DNA of 64,000 nucleotides from Bdellovibrio bacteriovorus (GCF_001592755.1 NZ_LUKF01000016.1:124001-188000); one strand, 5' to 3'. Counted from the first letter of the stretch, positions 18,270-27,765 are shown. Numbers and translations: made by a program. The notes: generated from the sequence alone by a model not told the origin.

Positions 18270-18980
18270 TTACTTGCGAAGTTCCAAAGAGGACTCTGCT
18301 AGATTATTTTCCTGTTGGTAGCGAACATTTTCCCAGATCTTTTTACTGACCGGTCCTGGCAGCAGTCTTTCAATCTCGGACTTCTTCTGAGGTTGCAAGG
18401 CCGACCATTGATAAAGCACCTCGGCCTTCACTTCACCTAAGGACTTACGGGCTTCCAAGTTATTTGTTTTGTCTTCGATGTAGCCGTTGCTGACAACGTC
18501 TTTCAGAACTCCTAAAGCTTCACCATGGGGCGAATCTTGCAGAGACTCTAAAAGAAGATCTAAAGCCACATTCTGTAAAATCACTTCGTCCACAGTCAGC
18601 GCCGGGGCCTGTAAAAGATCACTGAGTGACGAAATCACTCGATGATTTTTTAGCAAGTCCTGACGCTCTTTCTTTTCCGCTTCATCCAAGAAAACTTTGC
18701 GATGCATGCGGTGAAAGGCACTGAGTTCTTTTTTATAAGCATAGTCTTTCCAGACCGGAGCACTTTCACCCTTACGGGCCTCAGGAACTACCGGCGTTGG
18801 ATTTTGCACCACAGCCGTAGGCCCTTCTGAAGCCGGAGACGCTGGCGCCTCCGGAGAATGCTGCTCAACACTTGGCTTTTCATTGGGCGTTTCTTTCTTA
18901 ACAGAAAGAGAAGTCATGACTAGCATGACTCCTCCGACTGCAACCGCCCCCACCGCAATGGCTAGCTGTTTTTTATTCAT
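18270..18980 (-). CDS. Membrane-anchored protein of unknown function
   Basis: A 236-residue protein with one N-terminal membrane segment (residues 6-26, AIAVGAVAVGGVMLVMTSL), a Pro/Glu-rich linker to about residue 75, and a charged helical domain to the C-terminus. The domain contains repeated helices with Leu/Ala spacing, possibly a short HEAT-like fold. No family recognised. Its start lies two bases from the stop of the large PKD/Hint lipoprotein gene, so the two are co-transcribed and may act together at the envelope. Confidence 0.6.
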   Translation of the reverse strand: MNKKQLAIAVGAVAVGGVMLVMTSLSVKKETPNEKPSVEQHSPEAPASPASEGPTAVVQNPTPVVPEARKGESAPVWKDYAYKKELSAFHRMHRKVFLDEAEKKERQDLLKNHRVISSLSDLLQAPALTVDEVILQNVALDLLLESLQDSPHGEALGVLKDVVSNGYIEDKTNNLEARKSLGEVKAEVLYQWSALQPQKKSEIERLLPGPVSKKIWENVRYQQENNLAESSLELRK

Positions 18981-18981
18981 C

Positions 18982-21723
18982 TTAGAATGCTCCGCGAGTG
19001 AGAGTTTTTCTGAACAAGGATCTATTCAACTCTTTCGCACCGTCATTTTGGAAGTAAGCCGAACCATTCAAGTATCCATTTAACACCAGGATATTGTGAT
19101 GGATCGCTGTCGACTGTACGAAGATGTTATAAACCTTGCCCGTGTGTTTCATTGGAGTGATCGACACGATCTCATCCAACACACCACCCAATTGCACGAG
19201 GTCCTCACCGACTTTGAAGTCTTTTGCTGACTGCATGAAGCCGTTCGACGCTACAAGTGGATGATTTGGGGTTACCTTGATTGAGCGGCCTGACTTCATA
19301 CGCATCAACAAGATGTCGTGTTCAGTATCAAGAAGCTCAGTCACCCACTGATCCACTTTGGTTTTTTGGATAGCTTTACTTCCCATGCTTTGCGCACTTT
19401 GCAATGAGGCTACGAAGGCATAATTCTTCGTCAAAGCTTCAATGAATGGGACGTATTTCATATCCGTGTTACCGGCCTCTTGAGCCAGGATCAACTGTTC
19501 AGGAGTCGCACATGAAGACACACACACTGTCGCTACGTATACTGTAGATGGCATTGTACATGCTGCATTTTTTGAAGTCGGTGCAATCCATGGTTTTTCT
19601 GGGTTGTAAGCACGATCCATGAATGTTGGATACAAGTGCTGACCGCTTGAATTCAGAGCCACAGATGTCTTACCTGATTTCACTTTCACGTCATCGAATT
19701 GAGCCAGGAATTCTTTAATGATTGGCAATTGATCCTGACATTTCACCATCCACTCATAACGGCCTTGTGCTTGAGAATTGCTTAAGCTGTCTTGTGAGCA
19801 ACGTCTTGCGACGTAGTCGCGGCAGTAGCTTTCAGCCACCCAAGGACCATATTGAGTCTCTGTGCCTTCCAACTGAACTTTGTGATCGATACAAGCGTAA
19901 GTGCTGACTTTCGTCACATCACGTTTATTAACAATCACACCGATCTGGTTGGCAGGACATGTCTGTGAACTATTGGCCTCTTCAACGGAAGTCGAAGATT
20001 CCTGTCTGCGAACGGCTTCTGGGTTGCCGTCACAAACTCTTTCTTCCACTGGCATTGCTTGGCCGGTACAACGTTCGTTACCGACTTGTGTCCCTTTATC
20101 ATCGACACACACGAAGATACGTGACTGTTTACCACCACAATCTGCAGAGCAGGCTGTGAAGTTTTCTGTCGGAACGTATTTATATGTAGGACATGCACCT
20201 GGAGTCTTAATAGAACCCTGGTGAGTATTTGAACTTACGATTTGACCGTCTTTACAAGTTTGATCTGAAACTTCTGTGAAGATATCAAAGAAACCTGTTT
20301 CACCGAAAGCACAAGTCAATGGAACTTTCACCTCCCCAGTCACAACATCTGTTTTCACAGTGCCATGGGAACCGAAGTCACCACAACCATTGTGACAAGA
20401 GTTTTGATTGAAGGTATCGGATCCAGAAAGAACTCCGTTATTACAAACTCTTTCTTGAGACACGCTCGCGCAAGAGCCCGCAGGAGTGCTTGTCGAGTAC
20501 AATACTTTTGATCCACCATGAGGAAGAACGCTTCCATCTGGCAATCTGCAAGATTGGCCTTCACAAGAACCTTCATTAGTAACTTCTTTTGAGCGAGAGA
20601 TTTCCACCCAGCTCAACTTTTCGCCACTCAATTGACATTGTTCTTTGATCACGTCACGGTAAGAAATTTCTTTCGTACCATTTAATCCGCAGGCCACAGT
20701 CTCTGAATAGATGTCACCTTGAGATTCACGGATTTGATCTTTCACTTGGCATGAACCTGGAACTTCGGGTTCTGGCGTTGGTTCTGGTTCAGGCTCTTCA
20801 GTTCCTTTAGTCACCGTGATGGAATGTTTCAAGTTGAAAAGAACTTGGTTTGTGTCGCCTTTTAATAGAACAGCGCTCACTTCAAAAGTGCCTTCAGCTG
20901 CATATGTGTGCTGAACATTCTGACCGGAAGCAGATCCGCCATCACCAAATGTCCAACGGATGGCACCCACTTGGTCCGCCAAACATTGAGGCATATATAG
21001 TGACAAGCTGACCGGAGAACCGACTTTGGCTTCAGAAGGACCTGAAATCGCCGCCGCTGCCGTACAAACCACTTCGTCTTCTTCTTCAGAAATGACGATG
21101 GTTTGTGAAAGCATTTTTTCACCACCCGGATTTCCAACTACCAACACTTTTACTGTGTATGTACCTGGTTGAGCGTAAGTATGTTGGATGGCGTCCATAG
21201 AACTCACCGAAGGAGTTCCGTCACCAAATGTCCAATAGGCATCTAAAAGAGTCATATTCTCAGGAATGCCCACATCAAATGTCACCGGTTGACCGGCTAC
21301 ACCTACTGTAGGAGCGATCATCACAGGTTCACTGGCGACAACCACTGTTTTAAAAGAGACTTCTTGAGAGGTCGTACCACTCACGTCTTGAACTGACGCC
21401 GTCATCACGTAGGTACCGGCCTTTTTATAGACCGATGTTACGCTGGTCGCTGTTCTTGCTGAGCCCCCTGCAGCTTTCCACACAACTTCTTGTGCACTAT
21501 CGCAGGACAATTGCTCGTTGAGCTTATATCGGATCGCTTCGTTGGTCTGACCTACCGACTCACCCTCGATTTTAAGGTTGGCCGTACTGACCTTTTGCGA
21601 ACCCGGTTTGCAGGTCAGCGTGGAACTGGATAGATCCATCACTTCGCTGCTCTCTTGAGCCTTCTGACACCCCACCGACAGTAACAACAATCCTGTTGCA
21701 ACTAAACGCATCCCTCTGTTCAT
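18982..21723 (-). CDS. Large lipoprotein with PKD, thrombospondin-like and C-terminal Hint domains
   Basis: A 913-residue exported lipoprotein; the lipobox LLSVGC gives the acylated cysteine near residue 19. Two or three PKD-type beta domains follow, two with the hallmark WTFGDG (about 165 and 257). A Cys-rich region with many paired cysteines spans about 330-700, including a thrombospondin type 1-like stretch near 516-568 (CSADCGGKQSRIFVCVD). The last 180 residues look like a Hint fold: CVSSCATPEQLIL at about 734, TPNHPL at about 818, and VYNIFVQ then HHNILVLNG at about 864-880. Hint domains self-cleave or splice. The ATG follows AGGAG. Confidence 0.7.
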   Translation of the reverse strand: MNRGMRLVATGLLLLSVGCQKAQESSEVMDLSSSTLTCKPGSQKVSTANLKIEGESVGQTNEAIRYKLNEQLSCDSAQEVVWKAAGGSARTATSVTSVYKKAGTYVMTASVQDVSGTTSQEVSFKTVVVASEPVMIAPTVGVAGQPVTFDVGIPENMTLLDAYWTFGDGTPSVSSMDAIQHTYAQPGTYTVKVLVVGNPGGEKMLSQTIVISEEEDEVVCTAAAAISGPSEAKVGSPVSLSLYMPQCLADQVGAIRWTFGDGGSASGQNVQHTYAAEGTFEVSAVLLKGDTNQVLFNLKHSITVTKGTEEPEPEPTPEPEVPGSCQVKDQIRESQGDIYSETVACGLNGTKEISYRDVIKEQCQLSGEKLSWVEISRSKEVTNEGSCEGQSCRLPDGSVLPHGGSKVLYSTSTPAGSCASVSQERVCNNGVLSGSDTFNQNSCHNGCGDFGSHGTVKTDVVTGEVKVPLTCAFGETGFFDIFTEVSDQTCKDGQIVSSNTHQGSIKTPGACPTYKYVPTENFTACSADCGGKQSRIFVCVDDKGTQVGNERCTGQAMPVEERVCDGNPEAVRRQESSTSVEEANSSQTCPANQIGVIVNKRDVTKVSTYACIDHKVQLEGTETQYGPWVAESYCRDYVARRCSQDSLSNSQAQGRYEWMVKCQDQLPIIKEFLAQFDDVKVKSGKTSVALNSSGQHLYPTFMDRAYNPEKPWIAPTSKNAACTMPSTVYVATVCVSSCATPEQLILAQEAGNTDMKYVPFIEALTKNYAFVASLQSAQSMGSKAIQKTKVDQWVTELLDTEHDILLMRMKSGRSIKVTPNHPLVASNGFMQSAKDFKVGEDLVQLGGVLDEIVSITPMKHTGKVYNIFVQSTAIHHNILVLNGYLNGSAYFQNDGAKELNRSLFRKTLTRGAF

Positions 21724-21733
21724 GGAAAACTCC

Positions 21734-21768
21734 TGGGTTGGTAATTCTTATGTTTAATTCTCAACCCA
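21734..21768 (-). promoter_or_regulatory. Stem-loop abutting the ribosome site of the PKD/Hint gene
   Basis: On the minus strand TTGGGTTG pairs with CAACCCA across a 21-base A/T-rich loop. The 3-prime arm runs directly into the GGAG ribosome site, six bases before the ATG. Stem formation could limit ribosome access; a role is inference. Confidence 0.4.
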
Positions 21769-21896
21769 ATCTTCGTGCGGTCTCAACTTTTTTAGGGGTG
21801 TTGGATCATCATGACTTAGTGGACTCTCTAAAGATTTGACGCTTTAAAAAGGATTTTTAGAAGTTCATTTTTTTGTCGAAAGTTTGTTCAGGCGCT

Positions 21897-23765
21897 CTAT
21901 GTCGTCGAGAGACGTTTGGGGAAGAGCAAAGTCACTGTCGTCCCGGAATCCGCTGCTGCAGCGGAATGCACGGATTCCACTTCAATAACACCATCAAAGA
22001 GGCGCATATAATCGCTGACCAAAGTGGTCCCCAGTCCGGTCCCGGTTTCGTTGGCGGTGCCTCGTCGAGAAAAGAGCTTTTTTCCTTTAAAGATGTTTTC
22101 AAGTTCTTCAGGAGGGATACCAATTCCTTCATCCTTCACCATAACACCGATGTGCTCATCGCGCTCGACATAGGCTACAGTGATGGACTTTCCTGAAGCC
22201 GAAAACTTAATGGCATTGGAGAGAAGATTTAAAAGAACCTGATTCACTAAGGCCGAGTGATCCGCCTTCACGCATTTCCCCGCAGGGACATGACAACGGA
22301 TCTGTATGTTTTTGTTTTCTAGCTGCCAGGTGCAATGTTCAACAGCCTCTGCACACGCTTCGCTAAGGTCTACAGACTGCAACGGGGACTTGGACTTTAA
22401 GGAATAGACGACTTCTTCATTGCGAACAGAATGAAGAATTTTATCCAGGCGTTGAATGGAAAGATTGATCTTTTGGGCGTGTTCACGAACTTTGGGTTGT
22501 TCAGTCAGCTCTTCTAGCATCTCAGAGTGGTACATCAAACCTGAAACCGTATTAGCGACATCGTGAGAAAGAACGCGAACCAAACGGTGATAGCGCTCTT
22601 TATCCCCGGCCGCTTGCTGCGCTTGGCGTTTTTCACGATCCAGGGTTTTTAGTTTGTATGCGAGTCCCAAAGAAAGAACCAGCATTTCGCCAAGGTTTGC
22701 AAAAAGCAAAGAGTACTGGGTGACGGAATTGTATTTCACAATCCCGTGTAACGAGGCGATCCAGAAGAAGGTCCCGATAAAGACCACAAGCCAGCTTGCC
22801 AAGAAATAAAGAGCTAGTTTGTTTTTAAATTTCAACAGCGAATAAACACCACAGAAAATAAAAAACAAAATCGCCCCGGCTATCGAAAGATCAATCCAGT
22901 ATCCAAAGATAAACAATTCACGATGCGTCGGCGCAAAAAAGCTTGCGAGGATGGTCACGATAGCTAAACCGCAAAAAAACCCGGTTCCGTAGTAACCTAC
23001 AGAAAAGCTTTTTGAAATATTCAAAAACCTGCGAACGAAGACTGACGCGGTAAATAGAGAAATGGAAGAAAAGAGCATCAGGTAGTTCGAAAACACAAAG
23101 GCATTTGTAGGAATAAGATACGCATCGAAAACACCATGAAGCACCATGGCTGTCACGCCGAAACTCAATGCAAAGACAGCGTAACTGATGTGGTCTTTCT
23201 GAGATGTCGCCAGACCAACAAAGAAGTTATAAATAACCAAAGAAAGAATGCCGCCAATATAGAAAAAGAAAATCGCCCTTGCGGTTTCTTCTGAGTTCAA
23301 AAATGTCGCCTCGTCGGTGACTTGTACTTTTGTACTCAAGGCATGATGTGAACTTCTTTTAAGATAAAGCACTTCTTCGCTGTTGGGCGCGAGCTCCAGA
23401 GGAAAGGCTCCCAGTCTTGAAGGATAAAGACGTCGACTTAATGGAACACCCGGACCTGATATCTGCGCGATGCCATCAGCGCCATATAAAGAAAGCCGAC
23501 CCGCTAAAGGAGAATCTAAAAAGAGAATTTTCTTTTCCGTCGTAGGTGAATCATTTCGCAGTTTGATTTGGATCCAGAGATCTTCAGCACTGTAACCCAT
23601 CGCCAGTTCAGGTTCTCTTAAGTCCACGAAAGAGACATCCGCAGGATTTTCCACCTGAGGAGAACTCGTACCCATGGCTAAATTCATTTGAATGCTTGCA
23701 AATGCGTTCACTGAAAAGATCATTAAGAACGCAAAGATGTAATACCGAATTTGTACCCGCGACAT
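21897..23765 (-). CDS. 7TMR-DISM sensor histidine kinase
   Basis: A 622-residue inner-membrane kinase. After a signal peptide (residues 1-24) comes a periplasmic beta domain (to about 160) of the 7TMR-DISMED2 type, then seven hydrophobic segments (about 170-375), then a short coiled coil and the kinase core. The phosphoacceptor histidine is in LVRVLSHDVANTVSG, an H-box that differs from the common SHELRTPL form. The ATPase domain shows NLLSNAIKFS, DEGIGIPPEEL and GTGLGTTLV. No receiver is fused and no regulator is adjacent. The open frame begins at a TTG at 23828, but the ATG at 23765 sits just before the signal peptide. Confidence 0.85.
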   Translation of the reverse strand: MSRVQIRYYIFAFLMIFSVNAFASIQMNLAMGTSSPQVENPADVSFVDLREPELAMGYSAEDLWIQIKLRNDSPTTEKKILFLDSPLAGRLSLYGADGIAQISGPGVPLSRRLYPSRLGAFPLELAPNSEEVLYLKRSSHHALSTKVQVTDEATFLNSEETARAIFFFYIGGILSLVIYNFFVGLATSQKDHISYAVFALSFGVTAMVLHGVFDAYLIPTNAFVFSNYLMLFSSISLFTASVFVRRFLNISKSFSVGYYGTGFFCGLAIVTILASFFAPTHRELFIFGYWIDLSIAGAILFFIFCGVYSLLKFKNKLALYFLASWLVVFIGTFFWIASLHGIVKYNSVTQYSLLFANLGEMLVLSLGLAYKLKTLDREKRQAQQAAGDKERYHRLVRVLSHDVANTVSGLMYHSEMLEELTEQPKVREHAQKINLSIQRLDKILHSVRNEEVVYSLKSKSPLQSVDLSEACAEAVEHCTWQLENKNIQIRCHVPAGKCVKADHSALVNQVLLNLLSNAIKFSASGKSITVAYVERDEHIGVMVKDEGIGIPPEELENIFKGKKLFSRRGTANETGTGLGTTLVSDYMRLFDGVIEVESVHSAAAADSGTTVTLLFPKRLSTT

Positions 23766-23832
23766 GTGGCACTCATTATTGTTTGCGAAGTGATCTAGGT
23801 CAACACATCTCCACCGTCGCTTAAACAATCTT

Positions 23833-25239
23833 CTATTTTTTCGAAAGTGCGGATGGATTTACCGCTGTCATTGCGGGTTTTTTCCAAAGTCCTTCTTGTG
23901 CTTCTCTTGTTGGCGCGTACATTCTTAGTACGGCCACAAATGGCCCTGGTGGGGCTGGCAACCAGTTGGCTTCTTTCGCTGTTCCAGGTGAATGTCTTTG
24001 AATATACACGGTTAAGCCTCCGTCACTATCGCGCTTTAATTCTGAAAGCGTTCCAGAGTTGATCGCGTAACGGTTCAGGGAGTTTTTAGCCAGAAATAAA
24101 TTTTCGTCATACATCGTTAAAGACCAAAAAGCTTTTACCGGCGGCAGATTGTTTTTCGTAAATCGCAAAGTATAATTGTATTTCGAAGCATCCAGTCTTT
24201 CACCGTCGTTGATTTCGTCTGTTCGCCAAGCCACTGTCACCGCTTCTTCGCGGGAACTCCCATAAAGACCCACGTACGCACCGACGGCACGGTTTAAATA
24301 ATTCTCTTTAAAAAATTTCCGAGATCCATAAAGGTTGCGTGTGTCGACTGTATTATGGGCGACTTCTTGAATCTCCGCCAAACCTTCCGCGAAACCTTTA
24401 CGAAGGGCCGCACGTTGTTCGGGATTCAGTCGTGCAAGTTCAAAAGATCCTCCCGGAATCAGTCCCAGACTTTCAAAATCCGCGCGCAATGCTTTTTCAC
24501 TTTTTAAAACAGGCGCCAGACTGAGAACGAAGTTAAACGCCGAAAAATAAGAATCCGGATCGTTCTTATCTAAGACCGGCGGAAAAACCACAGAAGGTTT
24601 TTTCGGAGGAGGCGCTGTCTTTTGATAGGCGCTTAAAGGTAAAGCCCGGTACTGCGACTGCAAAGACAGCACAGTCTCAAGATCTTCGGAATTTATTATT
24701 TGCATACGAAATAAAGCCAGAGCAAATTCGGTTTCCACTTTGATGACTCGACGAAATCCCGCGGTGCTGCCACTCCATTGCGGGCCTACAACCAAAAACG
24801 GCCCCTCTTCACGGCCATCTTTACGAGTGCCAACATAGTCCTCATTATAGGTGTAAAGATCTACAATTTGGACGGAGTGATAGCGATCCTTCGTGATCTT
24901 CGGAAGGGAAATGACAAAAGGTTCTGCTCGCAGGTCCATCAACAGATAGCCGTAACCGACATCCAGATTTAACGAAGGCACACGGAGGTTCGCATTCGGG
25001 ACGGAGGCCGTTGTTCGCAGCGTATTCACCGAGGCTTTAAAGGATTTTGAGTCTCGATTGTAAAACTGGTCGTAAATCACTCGGGCATTTTCAACCATGG
25101 GATAGGCATAGATTGTGGCTTTCTTAGCAAGCATTTCTAAGTGACGCGTGCGAGCGTCTTCAGACTGAGCGTACACAATGCTCGGGAACAGAAACGTCAT
25201 CACCACCAGCCACATCGCGCACCCCCACACGATATTCAT
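23833..25239 (-). CDS. Exported DUF1254/DUF1214 protein
   Basis: A 468-residue protein with an N-terminal hydrophobic signal (cut near SIVYAQ, residue 25). The N-terminal half carries the DUF1254 pattern (YAYPMVENARVIYDQF and TLRTTASVPN), and the C-terminal half the DUF1214 pattern (VKAFWSLTMYDENLFL near residue 385, then NRYAINSGTL). Function of this family is not established. The start is unsure: ATG at 25239 lies just downstream of a terminator-like hairpin, and the internal ATG at 25215 has a GGGGGTG site. Confidence 0.8.
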   Translation of the reverse strand: MNIVWGCAMWLVVMTFLFPSIVYAQSEDARTRHLEMLAKKATIYAYPMVENARVIYDQFYNRDSKSFKASVNTLRTTASVPNANLRVPSLNLDVGYGYLLMDLRAEPFVISLPKITKDRYHSVQIVDLYTYNEDYVGTRKDGREEGPFLVVGPQWSGSTAGFRRVIKVETEFALALFRMQIINSEDLETVLSLQSQYRALPLSAYQKTAPPPKKPSVVFPPVLDKNDPDSYFSAFNFVLSLAPVLKSEKALRADFESLGLIPGGSFELARLNPEQRAALRKGFAEGLAEIQEVAHNTVDTRNLYGSRKFFKENYLNRAVGAYVGLYGSSREEAVTVAWRTDEINDGERLDASKYNYTLRFTKNNLPPVKAFWSLTMYDENLFLAKNSLNRYAINSGTLSELKRDSDGGLTVYIQRHSPGTAKEANWLPAPPGPFVAVLRMYAPTREAQEGLWKKPAMTAVNPSALSKK

Positions 25240-25248
25240 CCTAGCGGC

Positions 25249-25280
25249 AAAAAAAAAGAGGAGTCCAAAGACTCCTCTTC
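25249..25280 (-). terminator. Terminator between the L,D-transpeptidase and DUF1254 genes
   Basis: An 8- to 10-base stem (GAGGAGTC/GACTCCTC plus flanking A-T pairs, loop CAAA on the plus strand) is followed on the minus strand by nine T residues. It lies 36 bases past the L,D-transpeptidase stop and should end that transcript. Confidence 0.85.
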
Positions 25281-25288
25281 ACACTGAG

Positions 25289-25294
25289 ATTATA
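25289..25294 (-). promoter_or_regulatory. Consensus -10 box upstream of the terminator and DUF1254
   Basis: A perfect TATAAT lies on the minus strand 20 bases past the L,D-transpeptidase stop, preceded by TG. No good -35 is visible at normal spacing. If active it would drive the DUF1254 gene through the adjacent terminator hairpin. Confidence 0.4.
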
Positions 25295-25314
25295 CACTCA
25301 CCTGCAGACAAACA

Positions 25315-26748
25315 TTATTTGCCATTTACCGGCGGAATAACGTAAGAGCCCGCACGAGCCGTCAAAAATTCAGGCACGGAGTTTCTGAAATCCGCTAAAC
25401 CGCTTGTACGAACCGCGCCGTTTGTCGCTTGATAGCTGGGATGGGCGTAATTCGCGAAACGACCTTCATCAATCAGGAAGTAACCGCGGAAGTTCGTGCC
25501 ATTTTTAACTTTGTCGTCAATCTCGTAACGGTCTCCGGACTTACCAGAAGCCGCTGACTTCGAATAATCCAGCGGTGCCACCGTTGGATAACGATCCACT
25601 TCATAAACACCTTGCTCAATCAGATTCACGTTCAGAATCGCACGAATACCTTGAGCACGGATCGTCGCTGCATCCGAAGTCAAACCATTGGATTCGCCCG
25701 CGCCATTCGTCAACAGCGTGTATTGCCATTTATACGAAGACGTTTGATTCGCGTAACGACGGTAAGGATAACCTTCACGAGTGGCCTCACGCGCATACAC
25801 GCGATAAACATCTGTTCCTACAGGCAAAAGATGTCTCATGTAAGCCACCGCACGATTTTCAACACGCGTGCAACCATGAGAACCTGGATTAGCGAAGAAG
25901 TTGATCATTTTGCCACGAGTAATTTCAATTGGTTTAGAGCCATCTTTACCCCAACCCATTGTTCCGTGGATCCACTGATAGTTCACGCCACCGTTTTCAC
26001 CTTCTGGAGTGAGCTTGGCGGCATACCAACCAAAGGCACCATAGGTGGATTTCTTGCCTTGATCGTTTTTAACAATCCATTTTTGCGAACCCATGTAAAG
26101 ACTCATGCTGTCTGTGATAGGTTTTGGAATTGTGCTGATGTCTTGACCTTTCGTATACCAACGCGGATAAAACCCGAGACCATCTTGATAGAACTTCACC
26201 CACTCGGAAATCTTTCCATGTCCTACCCATGTTTTATAAGCGTTGGGATCTTGATCGGAACCTTCTTCAGGACGACCTACGACCATGTCTGTTTCCATCA
26301 CCAGAGTATGCGGGCAATCCGGCGTGACCGTGCAACGCTCATAGACGCGCGTTTTTTCCGTCGCTACGTTTTGAATCACAAAATACTTAGACAAAGGCAG
26401 AACAAATTCTTTTTCTGACAAATAGTCTTTAGAAACATACAGCTCACCTTGATTTGTGATGCTTGAAGACTTCACGATCTTCACTTGTACCAAGGGTGTT
26501 GCGGCATTAAGCAGGTCATACACTTCGACGATGTCATTGCGATAAAGCTTGCCAACAATATTACCAGGTGCGGTCGAGTTGCTGGAGCGAACATTCAATG
26601 AGTCCGCTGAAATGTAATAGCGTTTTCCTACAACAAGTTGGTCTTTAGAAACCGCCTGTTGAGTCCCTGCTGATTGAGCGTAGGTGACCGCTCCCGCAGC
26701 CGTCACAACGAATGCTGCCAGTGCTGCATTGATCAATGATTTTTTCAT
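25315..26748 (-). CDS. L,D-transpeptidase with N-terminal SH3-like region
   Basis: A 477-residue exported enzyme. The signal peptide (residues 1-25) ends at VTYAQ. An SH3-like region follows (about 40-110, YYISADSLNVRSSNS), then the YkuD catalytic domain, with the H/G-C signature at NPGSHGCTRVEN near residue 285 preceded by QWIHGTMGWG. These enzymes make 3-3 cross-links in peptidoglycan and are resistant to most beta-lactams. About 150 further residues follow the catalytic site and are not recognised. The ATG follows TGGAGATGAC; upstream open frame is ignored. Confidence 0.88.
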   Translation of the reverse strand: MKKSLINAALAAFVVTAAGAVTYAQSAGTQQAVSKDQLVVGKRYYISADSLNVRSSNSTAPGNIVGKLYRNDIVEVYDLLNAATPLVQVKIVKSSSITNQGELYVSKDYLSEKEFVLPLSKYFVIQNVATEKTRVYERCTVTPDCPHTLVMETDMVVGRPEEGSDQDPNAYKTWVGHGKISEWVKFYQDGLGFYPRWYTKGQDISTIPKPITDSMSLYMGSQKWIVKNDQGKKSTYGAFGWYAAKLTPEGENGGVNYQWIHGTMGWGKDGSKPIEITRGKMINFFANPGSHGCTRVENRAVAYMRHLLPVGTDVYRVYAREATREGYPYRRYANQTSSYKWQYTLLTNGAGESNGLTSDAATIRAQGIRAILNVNLIEQGVYEVDRYPTVAPLDYSKSAASGKSGDRYEIDDKVKNGTNFRGYFLIDEGRFANYAHPSYQATNGAVRTSGLADFRNSVPEFLTARAGSYVIPPVNGK

Positions 26749-26952
26749 GTCATCTCCATTTAATTGCACATGGAGGCAAAGCAAGAAACATGGCACGGCT
26801 GAAAACCAACCAGTTGGAATTCATGCCCCAGCTCCCCCTTTTTACATGAAGTAATTCCAGGGACTGCCCTAAATTGTAATTAACCGTAATTTGTACTTTC
26901 TCGGGTCCCCGATTATTCAATGATTTCCGCTTTTAGACTGAAGGACGCTTTG

Positions 26953-27657
26953 ATGTCGATTCTGGAACAACTCCTGTCTCCCATGACTCTGTCTGATTTT
27001 TCGACAACTCATCTTTTTCGTGAGCCCTATGCTGCTCCCGAAAAAGCGTCCTTTCTTCGCAACAGTCTTTCGTGGAACACACTGAATGAAATCCTTTATA
27101 CCGGTCACAAAAACTGTTGGCTTCCCTTGCAAGGAAAACTCCCATTGGATGAGGATCTTTGCACAGGACAACTCACCTTTTCCCAGGCTCGCAAAGGCTT
27201 TGAATCGGGGCGCACTGTTTTGGTTCGTCATGCCGAGCAGGCTCATCCTCTTTTTGCGGCTTTGGCAAAAGACTTTTATCGACTGTTTAACGATCCCGTG
27301 GATGTGCAGCTTTACTGCACCCCTGCCGGACAAGAAGGTTTTGATTGGCACTATGATTATGAAGATGTCTTTGTTATTCAAAGTGAAGGTGAAAAAGAAT
27401 TTCGTCTTCGCAAGAACACGGTCAATCCAGGCGCATCGATAAAGAAAACTTCGCAATTGGAAGACCTGAAAAACGAAACGACTCGCGCCGAACTGCGCTG
27501 CTATTTAAAACCCGGAGATTGGTTGTACATTCCTGCGGGCTATTGGCACAAAGCTATGGCACTCACAGATTCCTATCACATCTCAGTCGGAGTTTTGATG
27601 GGTCAGGATAAAAAACCTAACGTCGGAAACCTCCACCTCCGAAGCAGAGCCTTCTAA
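26953..27657 (+). CDS. JmjC/cupin_4-type oxygenase (Fe(II)/2-oxoglutarate-dependent)
   Basis: A 234-residue protein. The iron-binding pattern H-x-D at FDWHYDYEDVFV near residue 130 and the distant histidine in YIPAGYWHKAM near residue 190 fit the JmjC/cupin_4 family, which includes the ribosomal-protein hydroxylase YcfD/RoxA. The protein is shorter than YcfD, which carries extra C-terminal domains, so the target is not clear. The ATG at 26953 follows AAGGA at eight bases; an earlier ATG at 26920 has no ribosome site. Confidence 0.78.
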   Translation: MSILEQLLSPMTLSDFSTTHLFREPYAAPEKASFLRNSLSWNTLNEILYTGHKNCWLPLQGKLPLDEDLCTGQLTFSQARKGFESGRTVLVRHAEQAHPLFAALAKDFYRLFNDPVDVQLYCTPAGQEGFDWHYDYEDVFVIQSEGEKEFRLRKNTVNPGASIKKTSQLEDLKNETTRAELRCYLKPGDWLYIPAGYWHKAMALTDSYHISVGVLMGQDKKPNVGNLHLRSRAF

Positions 27658-27765
27658 TGCAGCCCCGCATTTCCTAAGAAAGCTTCGAAGTGACCCGCAG
27701 GACTAGAAATCAAAGAGGTCTGCGCCGAAGGGAAAAAAAAAAGTAAAAGAAAAGTTCGCAAAGCC

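Noticed and set aside
25612-26418. 268-codon plus-strand open frame opposite the L,D-transpeptidase
   Set aside because: It lies entirely antisense to a gene with a clear YkuD active site and gives no recognisable protein.
26917-27456. 179-codon minus-strand open frame opposite the JmjC gene
   Set aside because: Antisense to a gene with intact iron-binding motifs; no ribosome site.
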